The notes under the pieces were generated by a model. The model saw only the letters and a program-made list of their open reading frames with translations, had not been told where the DNA came from and made no database searches. From contig JAKSYS010000287.1 of the NCBI GenBank assembly GCA_022925895.1, forward strand, positions 1 to 64,000: a stretch of 64,000 bases of DNA. The letters run 5' to 3'. The position numbers and the translations under genes were made by a program. The DNA is from Fragilaria crotonensis (taxonomy: Eukaryota; Bacillariophyta; Fragilariophyceae; Fragilariales; Fragilariaceae). Numbering within the stretch: position 1 is the first letter of the stretch; each line of letters begins with the position of its first letter. Of this stretch, positions 32,504 through 42,401 are shown piece by piece.

Positions 32504-34277
32504 ATGAAAGCAAGGGAAGAAAGACAAGCCATTTTGGGAGTCGTGACTCCGAAGCGAGAAGATGTTCTTTCAGGTCGAGGTCCTTCTTGTGCTCGTCACA
32601 ATGCCACGACATTGTGGTGGAGTCTGGTGCAAAGTCATTCAGCGCAGTATCGCTGCTGTATAAATCGACATTCGAAGGGACTGATCGTGACAACGATTTG
32701 TGACAAAGTTCACAAAGCCGGAGGCCGCTTTCTTGAGAAACGAGATGACGGCTTGAGTCAGGCATCCTTTTGGGACGAGATAAAGGTGCGCGCGGCTCAT
32801 CTCAAAACGTCCCAAGCCTTGCGTGACATTAGATCAGATTTGGAGCCGCAGTCACAAAAGCAGGGGAAGCTTGAGAAAACACCGAAATCAGATGCCTACG
32901 TAATAGCCGACTCGTCGCCGCAAGACCTTGGCAACAATGATACGACAATCGCAGATGGCGGATTGAAGAAGGACTCAAGAGTTGAGAGCGGCCTCTCAAT
33001 TCAAGGAAACGAAAACGAAGATCGGCTCCAGACTGATACAAGTTGGGATGGTAAGTCGTGCACGAATATCATGAGAAGAAGAGTGATCCTTAAAATGGGC
33101 CGCACTGACTGACTTATTGTTCGTAGAGTCCCTCGTCAGAGATGCAGTCCTTCAGAACGCCTTAATCTACAAAGATAATCATCACCAACATGATGATGAC
33201 CTAGATCTTCATGGTGCGATGCTGTCATTAGCAACACAGCAGCCTCCGCGCCATCCATGTATTGCGACGATTTTATCGGAAATTGGGACGGATGAGCCGC
33301 CGATCGCATTGCCGCTGCACTTCCCAAACTACCAGCACAAACTTTTTGAGAAGACACAATATGTATGTCCTCCTTCAAGTCGCATGCATGCGAACCGACA
33401 AATTGAACCCACAGACCCTCCACCTGCGTTACCGCTTCGAGAGCAACTAAGTGGTGACTCACGTGACTGGATGCCTGAGTTTTGGACCTCCAGAAGTTGC
33501 ATCGCTCGTGGCCAGGGACATCTAGCAGGTGATTCCGGCGCCAGGGCGCACGAAAGAATGCAAAGATTCAGTGTGGAGAATCCGGCAAGTGCCCTTGCCA
33601 GTATGTCGACACAAAAGCGTGAACGAGAGACACTGATGCAGCATGCATCTGTTGCCTCAAAAAAGGCAAGGCAGAAATTGCCAATCGAGAAGCCATGTGC
33701 CTTAGCTCTTCAAGAACAACTTAGCGGTGACTCTCAACAATGGGTGACGTTTGATCTCCCTTCCCAGATTCAGGAGGACGTGCCCCACTGTTTGCCTCCT
33801 GAACCCCGAGGACGTTTCTTGCCTTCTGATTCAGTGGCTGATCAGGTGGTTGTTAACTCTTCGGATCCGTGGTCCTTGTCGGTCTCTTTTCATGAAGCGG
33901 ATGTGGTGAGGGACCCGCCAGCGGCTCCTGCTCTTTTGCCAGGAATCTACACGACACCTTTCCCTGGGAACAATATGCCAAATCCAGATTCTATTAAGGG
34001 CACCAAAACTGGCGGCGGATCATCAATGCGTACGTTTTACGGCGAGCCATCACTTGGGGATCTCGGCGATGTTTTGTCGTCGATTCAAAAACTGGATCAA
34101 ACCATTCGAACGTTTCGATGGATGATGCCAGAGGCAAGGAATGCGGAGACGGAGTATCAAGGATTAATGTCAAAAACCTATGGGGTTTGCAATCTGTCTT
34201 CAGCGACGCAGTTGGAAAGCGGTATCGATATGACTGGCAGCAGTCAAGAGACATTGCTCACACACGTGGCGGTTTGA
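32504..34277 (+). CDS. DUF6824-domain protein, two exons
   Basis: Exon 1 is 32504-33050 and exon 2 is 33127-34277. The 76-nt intron begins GTAAGTCGTG and ends TTCGTAG, and the join reads SWDESLVRD, for 565 residues. Residues about 16-105 carry the DUF6824 pattern: EDVLSGRGPSCARHNAT, then the conserved IVTTICDKVHKAGGRFLEKR block, a Trp and a KTSQALRD-type ending. This domain is strongly expanded in diatoms and is thought to act in the nucleus, but its activity is not established. The rest is low-complexity. A motif of the form LxEQLSGDSxxW occurs twice (near 33440 and 33715), each after a Pro/Ala-rich lead, and a His/Asp-rich patch lies near 33180. The repeats could be short binding motifs. 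Confidence 0.8.
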
Positions 34278-36511
34278 TGGCTTTTAATCCTTCCCCTCCA
34301 GATTACGACGTCGGATGTATCGTATCAGATTGCACACCCACTCGCTTTAAAAGTTCAGGTTCTCTTCCATTTCTGACAGCTAACGCTTGCCGAGTACATG
34401 TCCTAATTGGAACTGTACTGGTAGGAACAACTTTCATGACTTATACTGCGACAGATCACTTTAACCGTTAACGTGGCCGCAACCGCTTCAATGTACCTTC
34501 ACCGATACTGAGCAGAAAGCAAGTATGCACCAAAATCCGAGAGCAGAGTTCCGAATCCTGACTAAAGGCAGTGTCCGGACAAGAAAAACTTGGCACCAAG
34601 TTTCGAAGTTTCGAAGTGCTCGAACTAATCGACTCGTGAATCAACTTCGATTTCTGAGTTAGTGGGACTCGCCTTTCGCGACTTCTCGATTCGAACCTAA
34701 CGAAAGCCTTTTATCCAAGTTTGGGATGCCAAGTTTCATATCCTATTAAGCTTGTAATTTTAGACCACTCATTTCAATTGAGATTTTGTTTCAACATTAA
34801 CAGATACGCCCGTCATGCGAATGATGCCACACTGGTTTGTGCAAGATTCTTCTCCATTTGTTTGTTCATATCATTGACGACTACGATAAACCAAGCTGCA
34901 TGATCGAATTCGAGAGGCTTGCTCCATTGTTTTCGAGACAATTGAAGAGTGTGAGGAGAGCAAGGCCAAAGTGACGCACATCGGAAGTGCTCACTTGCTT
35001 CGCAACCTTTTCTTGGCGGTTCGAATGGGGTACCCGCCCTGTCAAAAGCAGGAATGGCGATTTCCAGTATCCATTCCAGTCACTTCAGTATCAGTGTTCA
35101 TCCAACAAAGCGTTCATTATTATGATGCCGCCAGAACCATTCCCAATCTTGAGAAGTGTGCACGCGTGTTCACTTTCGGAATGATTTTGCGACCACGTGA
35201 ATAGCTTCAAAGTTCACGTGGTGATTTGAGAGCACTTCTGTAAACCAGCCCCATGTTGGAAGGATGCTGGAGTGGTTAATCATTCCAGGTTTTCTACATG
35301 TCCAAGGCGATCACTATCTTCCAGAAGATTGATGGCCCAAACATGTTTGCATGTTTAGTGTGCATGCCGTGTACTAAGAGTAAAAATGCGACGACGGCGA
35401 CGACGAGGGAGAAATTGAGGGCGAAGCAAGCATGACATCCATCAGATTTTGTGATCTATCTAATTGGAGAGCATTTTCTGAGCAAATATGGATGAGCAAA
35501 GTAAAGTGGAACCTCATGTTTGAACAACTTGTGGACAAGTGACGAATCATCGATACTCTGTCGAGAAATCCAAGAACAGCACATACGCGTTACACATTAC
35601 ACTAATAAAGTACTTCAAACACTCCTTTCAAAACCCTGAGCAAAGTAGGTAATGTTACAACTCTAGTAGTATTATCCCTTCAAAGGTCGCGTTATCAAGC
35701 AGTGTTTCGTTTGTTCATGTCCGCACCAAACTTTAACGCAATACACTGGGAGAGTGACGAAGTGAAAGAAGAGGAGCATAGATGTTTGGTACTGGTACTC
35801 TACAAAGTGCTTTGTACTGTCGAGACGTATGCATACTGTACATGCATGCTACACGTCCAGTGACGACGTGACGAGTACTGTAACGACCACGAAGTACTCA
35901 CCTGCGACCTACTAACGAAAACTTGGGAGTTCAAAACTTGGAAACTTCGAACGGACGTTTTCTTGTCCGGACGACACTCATGGAAAAGAAAATGGAAGTT
36001 GAAATTATCTGGTTATGCGCCCTTGGAACTTCGTACGAAGTTTTGTTGTCCGGACACTGCCTAAAAAAGTACAGTACGACATACGGATGACCAGACTACC
36101 CTCATGCTCTCTACGTAGATACTCCGGGCGGAGTGACTGCGAGTGTATCGTTAATTGTCTGTAAATGGTAATGACTCGCGACCACCGCGCCACCTCATGG
36201 TTTTCAATATATAAGTGGTAACTGGTACCAACAACCGAAACAGTCAGATATACGTTGTCGACATAGTGTAACGTGCTCAGCAACATACAGCAACATGCGC
36301 AGGAGCCCATCGTGAATTGTGCCACGGTTACACCTGCTACGTACAGTACCAGGTACAACACGTGACTGACCAGCGCATAACATCAATGCTTAGTGCTTTT
36401 ACTAGTGACCGAACCAAATTCAGATTTACATGAGATCCAACGTCTCACAACTTCACGAACCAAACTTGCAAACATCAACGCCTCATCTCCACAACGACAC
36501 TCCTAAGCACC
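34278..36511. other. Intergenic region containing a 1.5-kb TIR element
   Basis: Outside the element at 34567-36061 the flanks are ordinary spacer. Bases 35780-35900 and 36060-36370 are GTAC-rich. No gene is supported before the first plastid-type repeat gene at 36512. Confidence 0.5.
34567..36061. mobile_element. Non-coding DNA transposon with terminal inverted repeats GGCAGTGTCCGGACAA
   Basis: The left end at 34567-34582 reads GGCAGTGTCCGGACAA, and the right end at 36046-36061 is its exact reverse complement. Similarity continues inward (AAAAACTT against AAAACTT). The direct repeat TAAA flanks both ends (34563-34566 and 36062-36065), as a target-site duplication would. A second, diverged copy of the right end lies inside the element at 35961-35980 (CTTGTCCGGACGACACT), so the right part may have been rebuilt or hold a nested end. 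There is no transposase, so this is a non-autonomous element of about 1.5 kb. The TSD length does not fix the superfamily; if the ends start at CAGTG, an hAT origin with an imperfect 8-base TSD is possible. Confidence 0.7.
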
Positions 36512-37041
36512 ATGAAGTCCACACTCGCACTCATTACCGTCTGTCTTGCAACAACGCAAGCCTTTGTCACCACAACGCTATCCACACAACGACTAGAACC
36601 TCTCAATGCGTATGTCCCGGCAGGTCTCTCGGCTGCCGAATACAAACGCATCAAGGAGGCAGATCAGAAGAAAATGGGAAGAACCTCGGCGGCCTCGGCC
36701 CTCGCGGTTTTAAGAGTCGTTCCATGCAGTCATGGCAAGAGGCCTACGAACGAGGTGAGACAGGACACTCCATTGCTCCCTTTGGGTACCGCGAAGCCCT
36801 GAAGAAAGGCGAGATCAAGAAGCAAGATGTGCCGTACATGGTGCGCGGCGGCTCGTGGGACAACAGCGACGTTGCTGGAGCCAAGCGAAAGCGGTGGTTG
36901 CCATCTGACAGAGAATATGCCCGTGGCGGCTTCAAGAAGGAACAAAGCGTGAGCATCCTGGGAGGTGGTCCCGGCTTTGACTGGACTGGTACGAGACCAC
37001 GTGAGGAAAATTTGAAGAAGTTGGTTCCTGGCTTGAGCTAG
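36512..37041 (+). CDS. Plastid-type small preprotein, copy A (apparent one-base deletion)
   Basis: This copy is nearly identical to 38107-38637, including 90 bases of upstream sequence. The start gives a signal peptide (MKSTLALITVCLATTQAF) with the diatom plastid Phe. At 36676-36678 it has GGG where copy B has GGGG, which shifts the frame, while the downstream sequence is conserved to the stop at 37041. The encoded family is about 176 residues, basic, Gly-rich (GGGPGFDWTG near the end) and ends LVPGLS. I do not recognise the family. A length change in a G run is the kind of error assemblies make, so this copy may be intact. Confidence 0.65.
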
Positions 37042-38106
37042 GCATCCATGGCATGATCTCGCCCTTTTGGGTCTTGAACATAGAATATATTAGACTAGAC
37101 AGACGTGTAAAGTAAACATTTTGCATGATACGAGACCTGTCCTTGCATTGGCTGCTATTCGTTTAATAACGCGACTTGTCGTGTTCTCCGAAATCCCGTA
37201 GAAGACTTTTACTTCGATGTACAGTACAACCAGGTATAAGGTACTGGTATCTCAATTTCATGCAATTGTTCGACTACCCGGGAGCACCTGAAACGTTTGT
37301 GTGAACTTGGTCTTTCATGTCGATGCAGACTTCATGGCAGACGCTTTGATCCATTCACGTTACTGGTAGATGTTACTACAACGGTAGCGCTTTGTTTCTA
37401 CCTCTCACGCTCTCATTCATCCATGATCATGCATCAGCAGCACACATATAATTAATACGTGATTTGCGAGATAATTCTACTAGGTACTGGTACTGTAGAC
37501 TATAAACATGCAACTGAACATGCCATGCCGCATACAGTACGTTCCGCGTTCTCCTCCTACGGTAGCTACTAGATACCGGTAGATTCCGAGTCCCGAATCC
37601 AGGTACGAAAACGACATACTGCGCACGATACGGATGACGGATGACAAACGACAAACTCCAGGTGCTGCAAAACGCTCATCTGCTCATCTGATTCGATGAC
37701 CAACGAATGACTACTCTGAATAAGTTCGATTGTGCGAATAAATTATAATGACTCACCACCTGCGCCACCTAATGTAAAAAATCTGATACGGGAAGAACCG
37801 TCAACGTGCCAGGTAGCACCTTTAAACACCTCAGAAATAAGTTATCGACATACAGGAAAGTGCTCAGCAACATGCCCAACACGACCACATTGCGGCATCG
37901 TGACTCATCGCTCATCGCACGTACATGTACTTGTACCAGAAATGCATACAACACTTGACACGTGAGAGTCCAACGCATAACATCGATGCTTAGTACTTAG
38001 TGACCGAACCAAATTCAGATTTACATGAGATCCAACGTCTCACAACTTCACAAACCAAACTTGCAAACATCAACGCCTCATCTCCACAACGACACTACCA
38101 AGCACC
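37042..38106. other. Intergenic; part of a segmental duplication
   Basis: From about 37740 the sequence parallels the region upstream of copy A (36150 onwards), ending in a near-identical stretch of about 90 bases before the ATG. The rest is GTAC-containing spacer. Confidence 0.5.
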
Positions 38107-38637
38107 ATGAAGTCCACACTTGCGCTCATCACCGTCTGTCTTGCAGCAACGCAAGCCTTTGTCGCCACAGCGCCATCCACACAACGACTAGAACCTCTCA
38201 ATGCGTATGTCCCGGCAGGTCTCTCGGCTGCCGAATACAAACGCATCAAGGAGGCAGATCAGAAGAAAATGGGGAAGAACCTCGGCGGCCTCGGCCCTCG
38301 CGGTTTTAAGAGTCGTTCCATGCAGTCATGGCAAGAGGCCTACGAACGAGGCGAGACAGGACACTCCATTGCTCCCTTTGGGTACCGCGAAGCCCTGAAG
38401 AAAGGCGAGATCAAGAAGCAAGATGTGCCGTACATGGTGCGCGGCGGCTCGTGGGACAACAGCGACGTTGCTGGAGCCAAGCGAAAGCGGTGGTTGCCAT
38501 CTGACAGAGAATATGCCCGTGGCGGCTTCAAGAAGGAACAAAGCGTGAGCATCCTGGGAGGTGGTCCCGGCTTTGACTGGACTGGTACGAGACCACGTGA
38601 GGAAAATTTGAAGAAGTTGGTTCCTGGCTTGAGCTAG
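38107..38637 (+). CDS. Plastid-type small preprotein, copy B (intact)
   Basis: The 176-residue product has signal peptide MKSTLALITVCLAATQAF with the plastid cleavage Phe, then a transit-like stretch and a mature part with conserved blocks: LNAYVPAGLSAAEYKRIKEA, LGPRGFKSRSMQSWQEAY, DVPYMVRGGSWDNSDVAG and SILGGGPGFDWTGTRPREEN. It is basic and Gly/Trp-rich and has no membrane helix after the presequence. The family occurs here in three tandem copies in one orientation, which suggests a gene under dosage selection. The function is unknown; a thylakoid or pyrenoid accessory protein would fit but is a guess. Confidence 0.8.
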   Translation: MKSTLALITVCLAATQAFVATAPSTQRLEPLNAYVPAGLSAAEYKRIKEADQKKMGKNLGGLGPRGFKSRSMQSWQEAYERGETGHSIAPFGYREALKKGEIKKQDVPYMVRGGSWDNSDVAGAKRKRWLPSDREYARGGFKKEQSVSILGGGPGFDWTGTRPREENLKKLVPGLS

Positions 38638-39209
38638 GCATCCATGGCATGATCTCGCCCTTTTGGGACTTGGTCATAGACTGTATTAGACTAGAGCCAC
38701 GTGTAAAGTAGCATTTTGCATGATACGAGACCTGTCCTTGCATTGGCTGCTGTTCGCAGCATGGCGCTGGATAATAGTTGTTTTCCATTAACTCGAGAAC
38801 GCAAGATACAAGAATGAGATATCAGAGATACGGGTGCTTCTGTCACATGTAAGCCTGTGGATTCGGTAAAGCGCTTGGAGAGAGATGATGTTGAACAACC
38901 CGAGAGCCTCTCACAGAGTCGATGATTACTGCTGTGGGTTTTGTAAAGCGTAGGTATTGTCCATTTGATCTCCGTCACAACGAGAGGCAGTTCTCTTTTT
39001 TGTGTGGGATTGATTGCTCGTGGCGACCACGGACGAAAAAAATGGCGGTTCGCATTTGGCGCAGATTCGCTTTCCAAGCATTTTTAAAGTTATGGAATCT
39101 AGGGAGGTCACAAAAATCAAATTTAGCAATCAATAAAAGCTAACTGAAACAAACTACGCCTATATCCTCCATCGTTAGACCTTAGACCCAATAAGCACTA
39201 TCCGAAACA
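38638..39209. other. Intergenic between copies B and C
   Basis: The first 120 bases continue the sequence that follows copy A, which marks the 3' limit of the duplication near 38760. The rest is spacer with no gene. Confidence 0.5.
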
Positions 39210-39740
39210 ATGAAGACAACGTTCGCGTTTGTAACCTTATTCCTTGCCAGAACGCAGGGGTTCACCACACCGTCACCCTGCCTACAGCATGTAGCCCCCC
39301 TCAATGCCTATGTCCCGTCCGGCCTCTCTGAAGCCGAGTACAAAAGAATCAAAGAAGCTGATAAGAAGAAGGCGGGAAAAAACCTCGGTCGCCTTGGTGC
39401 CCGTGGATTCAAAAGTCGTTCCCTTCAATCATGGCAAGAGGCCCACGAGCTAGAACAAGCTCAACACATGATGTCTCCCGTTGGGTACAAAAAGGCCTTG
39501 AAGGAAGGAAAGATGAAGAAGCAGGATGTACCCTACATGGTTCGCGGCGGCTCCTGGGATAATAGTGACGTCCCAGGTGCAAAGCGATCGCAGTGGTTGA
39601 AGTCGGACAAGAAATATGCCAGTGGAGGGTACAAGAAGGAACAAAGCGCGAGCATCCTGGGCGGTGGTCCCGGATTTGACTGGACTGGTTCGAGACCTCG
39701 CAAAGAGAATTTGAAGAAACAGATTCCCGGTATAAGCTAG
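39210..39740 (+). CDS. Plastid-type small preprotein, copy C (diverged paralog)
   Basis: Also 176 residues, with signal peptide MKTTFAFVTLFLARTQGF and the same blocks: LNAYVPSGLSEAEYKRIKEA, LGARGFKSRSLQSWQEA, DVPYMVRGGSWDNSDVPG and SILGGGPGFDWTGSRPRKEN. It has clearly diverged from copies A and B, mainly in the presequence and in the YERGETGHSIAPFGYREALK region, so its duplication is older than the A/B one. Its 3' end converges on the P4H-GlcNAc transferase gene. Confidence 0.8.
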   Translation: MKTTFAFVTLFLARTQGFTTPSPCLQHVAPLNAYVPSGLSEAEYKRIKEADKKKAGKNLGRLGARGFKSRSLQSWQEAHELEQAQHMMSPVGYKKALKEGKMKKQDVPYMVRGGSWDNSDVPGAKRSQWLKSDKKYASGGYKKEQSASILGGGPGFDWTGSRPRKENLKKQIPGIS

Positions 39741-39858
39741 GTGCCGAGGCAATGCGTTCGCTCCATTTGCATACTTCGTGGAAGAACTCGTAGGTAGGGA
39801 GAGGTATGGACGATAGTAGATCGTACGATACCTAGTCTGACCGACAACACCAATTTCT

Positions 39859-41721
39859 TCAGATCTTAGCTTTCGTACTAATCAGAACGTTTGCTTCGTT
39901 TGGCAAGGTGCTCCCATTCAACTGGCTCAGATATGTCCGAATGATTTCTTGCGCACTCGGGTTCAGACTTGCAACCTTGCGTTCCAGGCTTTCGTCAGCC
40001 CAGCCAGCGAAGCATGCTTCTGACGGCATTCCTCCAAGCGAAGCTCCTTCATGAAGTTCCTTGTTCTTCCAACAGACGCCCATGGCAGTCCATACATCTT
40101 TAGGCACGTGGTGGTCAAGATGCTCTCGCAAAGCATTACTATCGCTTCCTTCGTTTGGAACTGAAAAAGTGGGCCGATGATCGCGACTCCATAGATGATA
40201 GACTACAGTTTGCGGAGGAGCCCAGAGCTGATAATTTTGTTGATGAAATTGCACGGCGCGATATACCTCCTCTCCGAAGAACACTTCATGTGTGAGATAC
40301 GGACAATCGTGAATGGATTCTCGTCGTGCAAAGTTGAAACCGGCAGCGTACAACTGGGTTCGGATTGGTCCTGTGCTTGAGATATCCGACAAGAGTCGCC
40401 CTCGTTGTCGCAGCATGCCCGATGAGTCAAACTTCCAAGGCACCAAGAGCGTGGGACGAATTTCGTTGGGTATCTTGTTTGGTAAGTCGTAACCAATTGG
40501 ATACGTCGTGAGCATAGACTTTCCAGCAGGCAATTGTTCGATAAGGTACACATCCCAATTCTGACGAAAGCGCATGTGTGAATCTATCTGTAGTACATAA
40601 TCTTCATCCCGGTACAGGAGCTGAGCCAATCGACGGGCATAGCACGGACCCCGCGCATCCTTGGCCTGCAAGGCCAGGCAACGAATTTGGGGGTGAGAAT
40701 CAACTGGAGTCGGAGGATCCGTTTCAGGGTCGTACTGCCAAACGAGTCCAATCGTGATACGCGCTGGGGATTGTGCGGTCTCCAATAATGATCGGATTGT
40801 GGGAACGGTTTCGGAATCGCGAAATGATGCGATCGAGACAAAAATGGTTGAGATGGAATCAGATTCCCCTTGGACGCTAAGCGGAGAAGGTCCGGAGGTC
40901 ACCTTGGCTTCTACAGACGGAGGTGAAAGCGGTGAAGCTTGGATTGACGGAGAGTGATTCAGTTTATAATGTAATCGAGTTCCGTAAAACCACATTGTGA
41001 CAGCGACTCGATTCCTCCTCTTGGAAGGCAAAACCTGATGTAAGACCTTGTCTGATCGAAGCACAATGCATCGATTGAACAAGGGAGCAGCATCATAAGT
41101 CGTCTCTCCAACGAAAAGCCGCAGATGCCCTCCATCTTCCTCTGGCGACCAGTCGTGGGGTGTCAGATAGTAAATGCACGTCAAAATGCGTTGCGGATCC
41201 TGAGCTTCGCCTATTTCTGCGGCATACTCTCCATCAGCTGAGCACGCACCACTGACATCACAATGTTGAGGATAACCGCTCTTTCCGTCACCTGGGTAGA
41301 CAGCAAGCTGTACCGAGACCTTGGGTGTAAGATTGAGTGACGATGATCGTGACATGTGCGTCCGCACGGTACCTTCGATCGTACCAAGCAATGTCGAGAA
41401 ATGCGGATGTCGTTCTTGGAAACGTTTGCTTGCTCGAACTTCGGGAGTCAAGAAGGTGCTAGAATCGCCTCTACTGGAAGTAGTTTTGGAGTGTTCTTCA
41501 TCGGAACTGAGAAGCTTCAAGATGGCTTGCAGTTGCGCATCACCAGCGGTTCGCGCAGGTTGGAGACTGGACAACAGTGTCGACCCTAACAATTCTGAAC
41601 GAGCCTCATCGTGCCCTGCATCAAGGAAATGATCCAGAATATCGTAGTGCAAGGGCCCATGAGATAGTTGATTCGTTGTGTTGGGTGTCCAAGATGCAGA
41701 AACAGAAGATGGTGGCGACAT
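39859..41721 (-). CDS. Fusion of prolyl 4-hydroxylase and Skp1-type GlcNAc transferase
   Basis: The first ATG is at 41721, giving 620 residues. Residues about 90-250 form a 2-oxoglutarate/Fe(II) prolyl 4-hydroxylase: HCD at 153-155 (H153 and D155 bind iron), H228 in DKVLHQVLPS, and R238 for 2-oxoglutarate. Residues about 290-560 resemble the GlcNAc family (Pfam PF11397) of Gnt1: IFVSIASFRDSETVPTI, GLVWQYDPETDPP, and DYVLQIDSHMRFRQNWD with Asp380-Ser-His382 as metal site. In Dictyostelium and Toxoplasma, PhyA hydroxylates a Skp1 proline and Gnt1 then adds GlcNAc. One polypeptide holding both activities would couple the steps in the cytosol. Skp1 as substrate is inference from family knowledge. 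There is no signal peptide, consistent with a cytosolic protein. Confidence 0.85.
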   Translation of the reverse strand: MSPPSSVSASWTPNTTNQLSHGPLHYDILDHFLDAGHDEARSELLGSTLLSSLQPARTAGDAQLQAILKLLSSDEEHSKTTSSRGDSSTFLTPEVRASKRFQERHPHFSTLLGTIEGTVRTHMSRSSSLNLTPKVSVQLAVYPGDGKSGYPQHCDVSGACSADGEYAAEIGEAQDPQRILTCIYYLTPHDWSPEEDGGHLRLFVGETTYDAAPLFNRCIVLRSDKVLHQVLPSKRRNRVAVTMWFYGTRLHYKLNHSPSIQASPLSPPSVEAKVTSGPSPLSVQGESDSISTIFVSIASFRDSETVPTIRSLLETAQSPARITIGLVWQYDPETDPPTPVDSHPQIRCLALQAKDARGPCYARRLAQLLYRDEDYVLQIDSHMRFRQNWDVYLIEQLPAGKSMLTTYPIGYDLPNKIPNEIRPTLLVPWKFDSSGMLRQRGRLLSDISSTGPIRTQLYAAGFNFARRESIHDCPYLTHEVFFGEEVYRAVQFHQQNYQLWAPPQTVVYHLWSRDHRPTFSVPNEGSDSNALREHLDHHVPKDVWTAMGVCWKNKELHEGASLGGMPSEACFAGWADESLERKVASLNPSAQEIIRTYLSQLNGSTLPNEANVLISTKAKI

Positions 41722-42193
41722 CCTTGTAGCAAGCGCACTCTTTGAGTCCGTGATCGTTGTTTCCAATCCAAAATCAACCAGTACTCACGGAGTTCTACGG
41801 TTGTACTGGAGTACTACGGGTATGGTGATCATCGTTCGACCTACGTTCCTGTTGGAGTGTACTACCTACTCGTAGTTCTAGTACTACAGGTAATAGGAAT
41901 TGCACCAGCAGTACAGTACTTCAAACTTCAAACCACACATATATTGTTATGCATACTGCATACGGGGATAAAGTCTAGACTACCGGTAGACAGATAGAGA
42001 AAATGTACTGTACTACGTAGTACTCGTACTCCAGTACTCGTAGTACAATTTTACTCGCACTGCGTGTAGTGTATTCAGTGTATAGCGTGCATAGCCGGAT
42101 AGCCAGTAGCCAGTACATTGATGATTGGCGATGTCCGAAGTCAGATTCTTGACATTGGGCAGATGCGAGAAGCCCTCTGCGCTCTACGCCTAG
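41722..42193. other. Intergenic, very dense in GTAC
   Basis: Bases 42005-42050 hold six GTAC in about 45 bases, mostly as AGTACT/GTACTC. The block ends at the CTAG that flanks the piggyBac-like element. No gene is seen. Confidence 0.5.
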
Positions 42194-42401
42194 TGTCTAA
42201 ACGCCCGGGGGGGTTTCTTTAATTAATGACAAATCTGTCTTTTTTTAAAGATGGCCATTTTCGTACGTTTTGCAAGACGGTCGATGTACGTATTGTACCA
42301 TCAACAACGCAAAATTTGACATTGACAATGGCCGATTGCCGTCGTCAATATCATCACATATCTAGCATAAGACTCATAAACTAACTATTGCAACCTATTC
42401 A

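Noticed and set aside
34670-34700. tRNA-like B box (GGTTCGAATC on the minus strand)
   Set aside because: No matching A box, acceptor stem or anticodon arm at the right spacing; it lies inside the TIR element.
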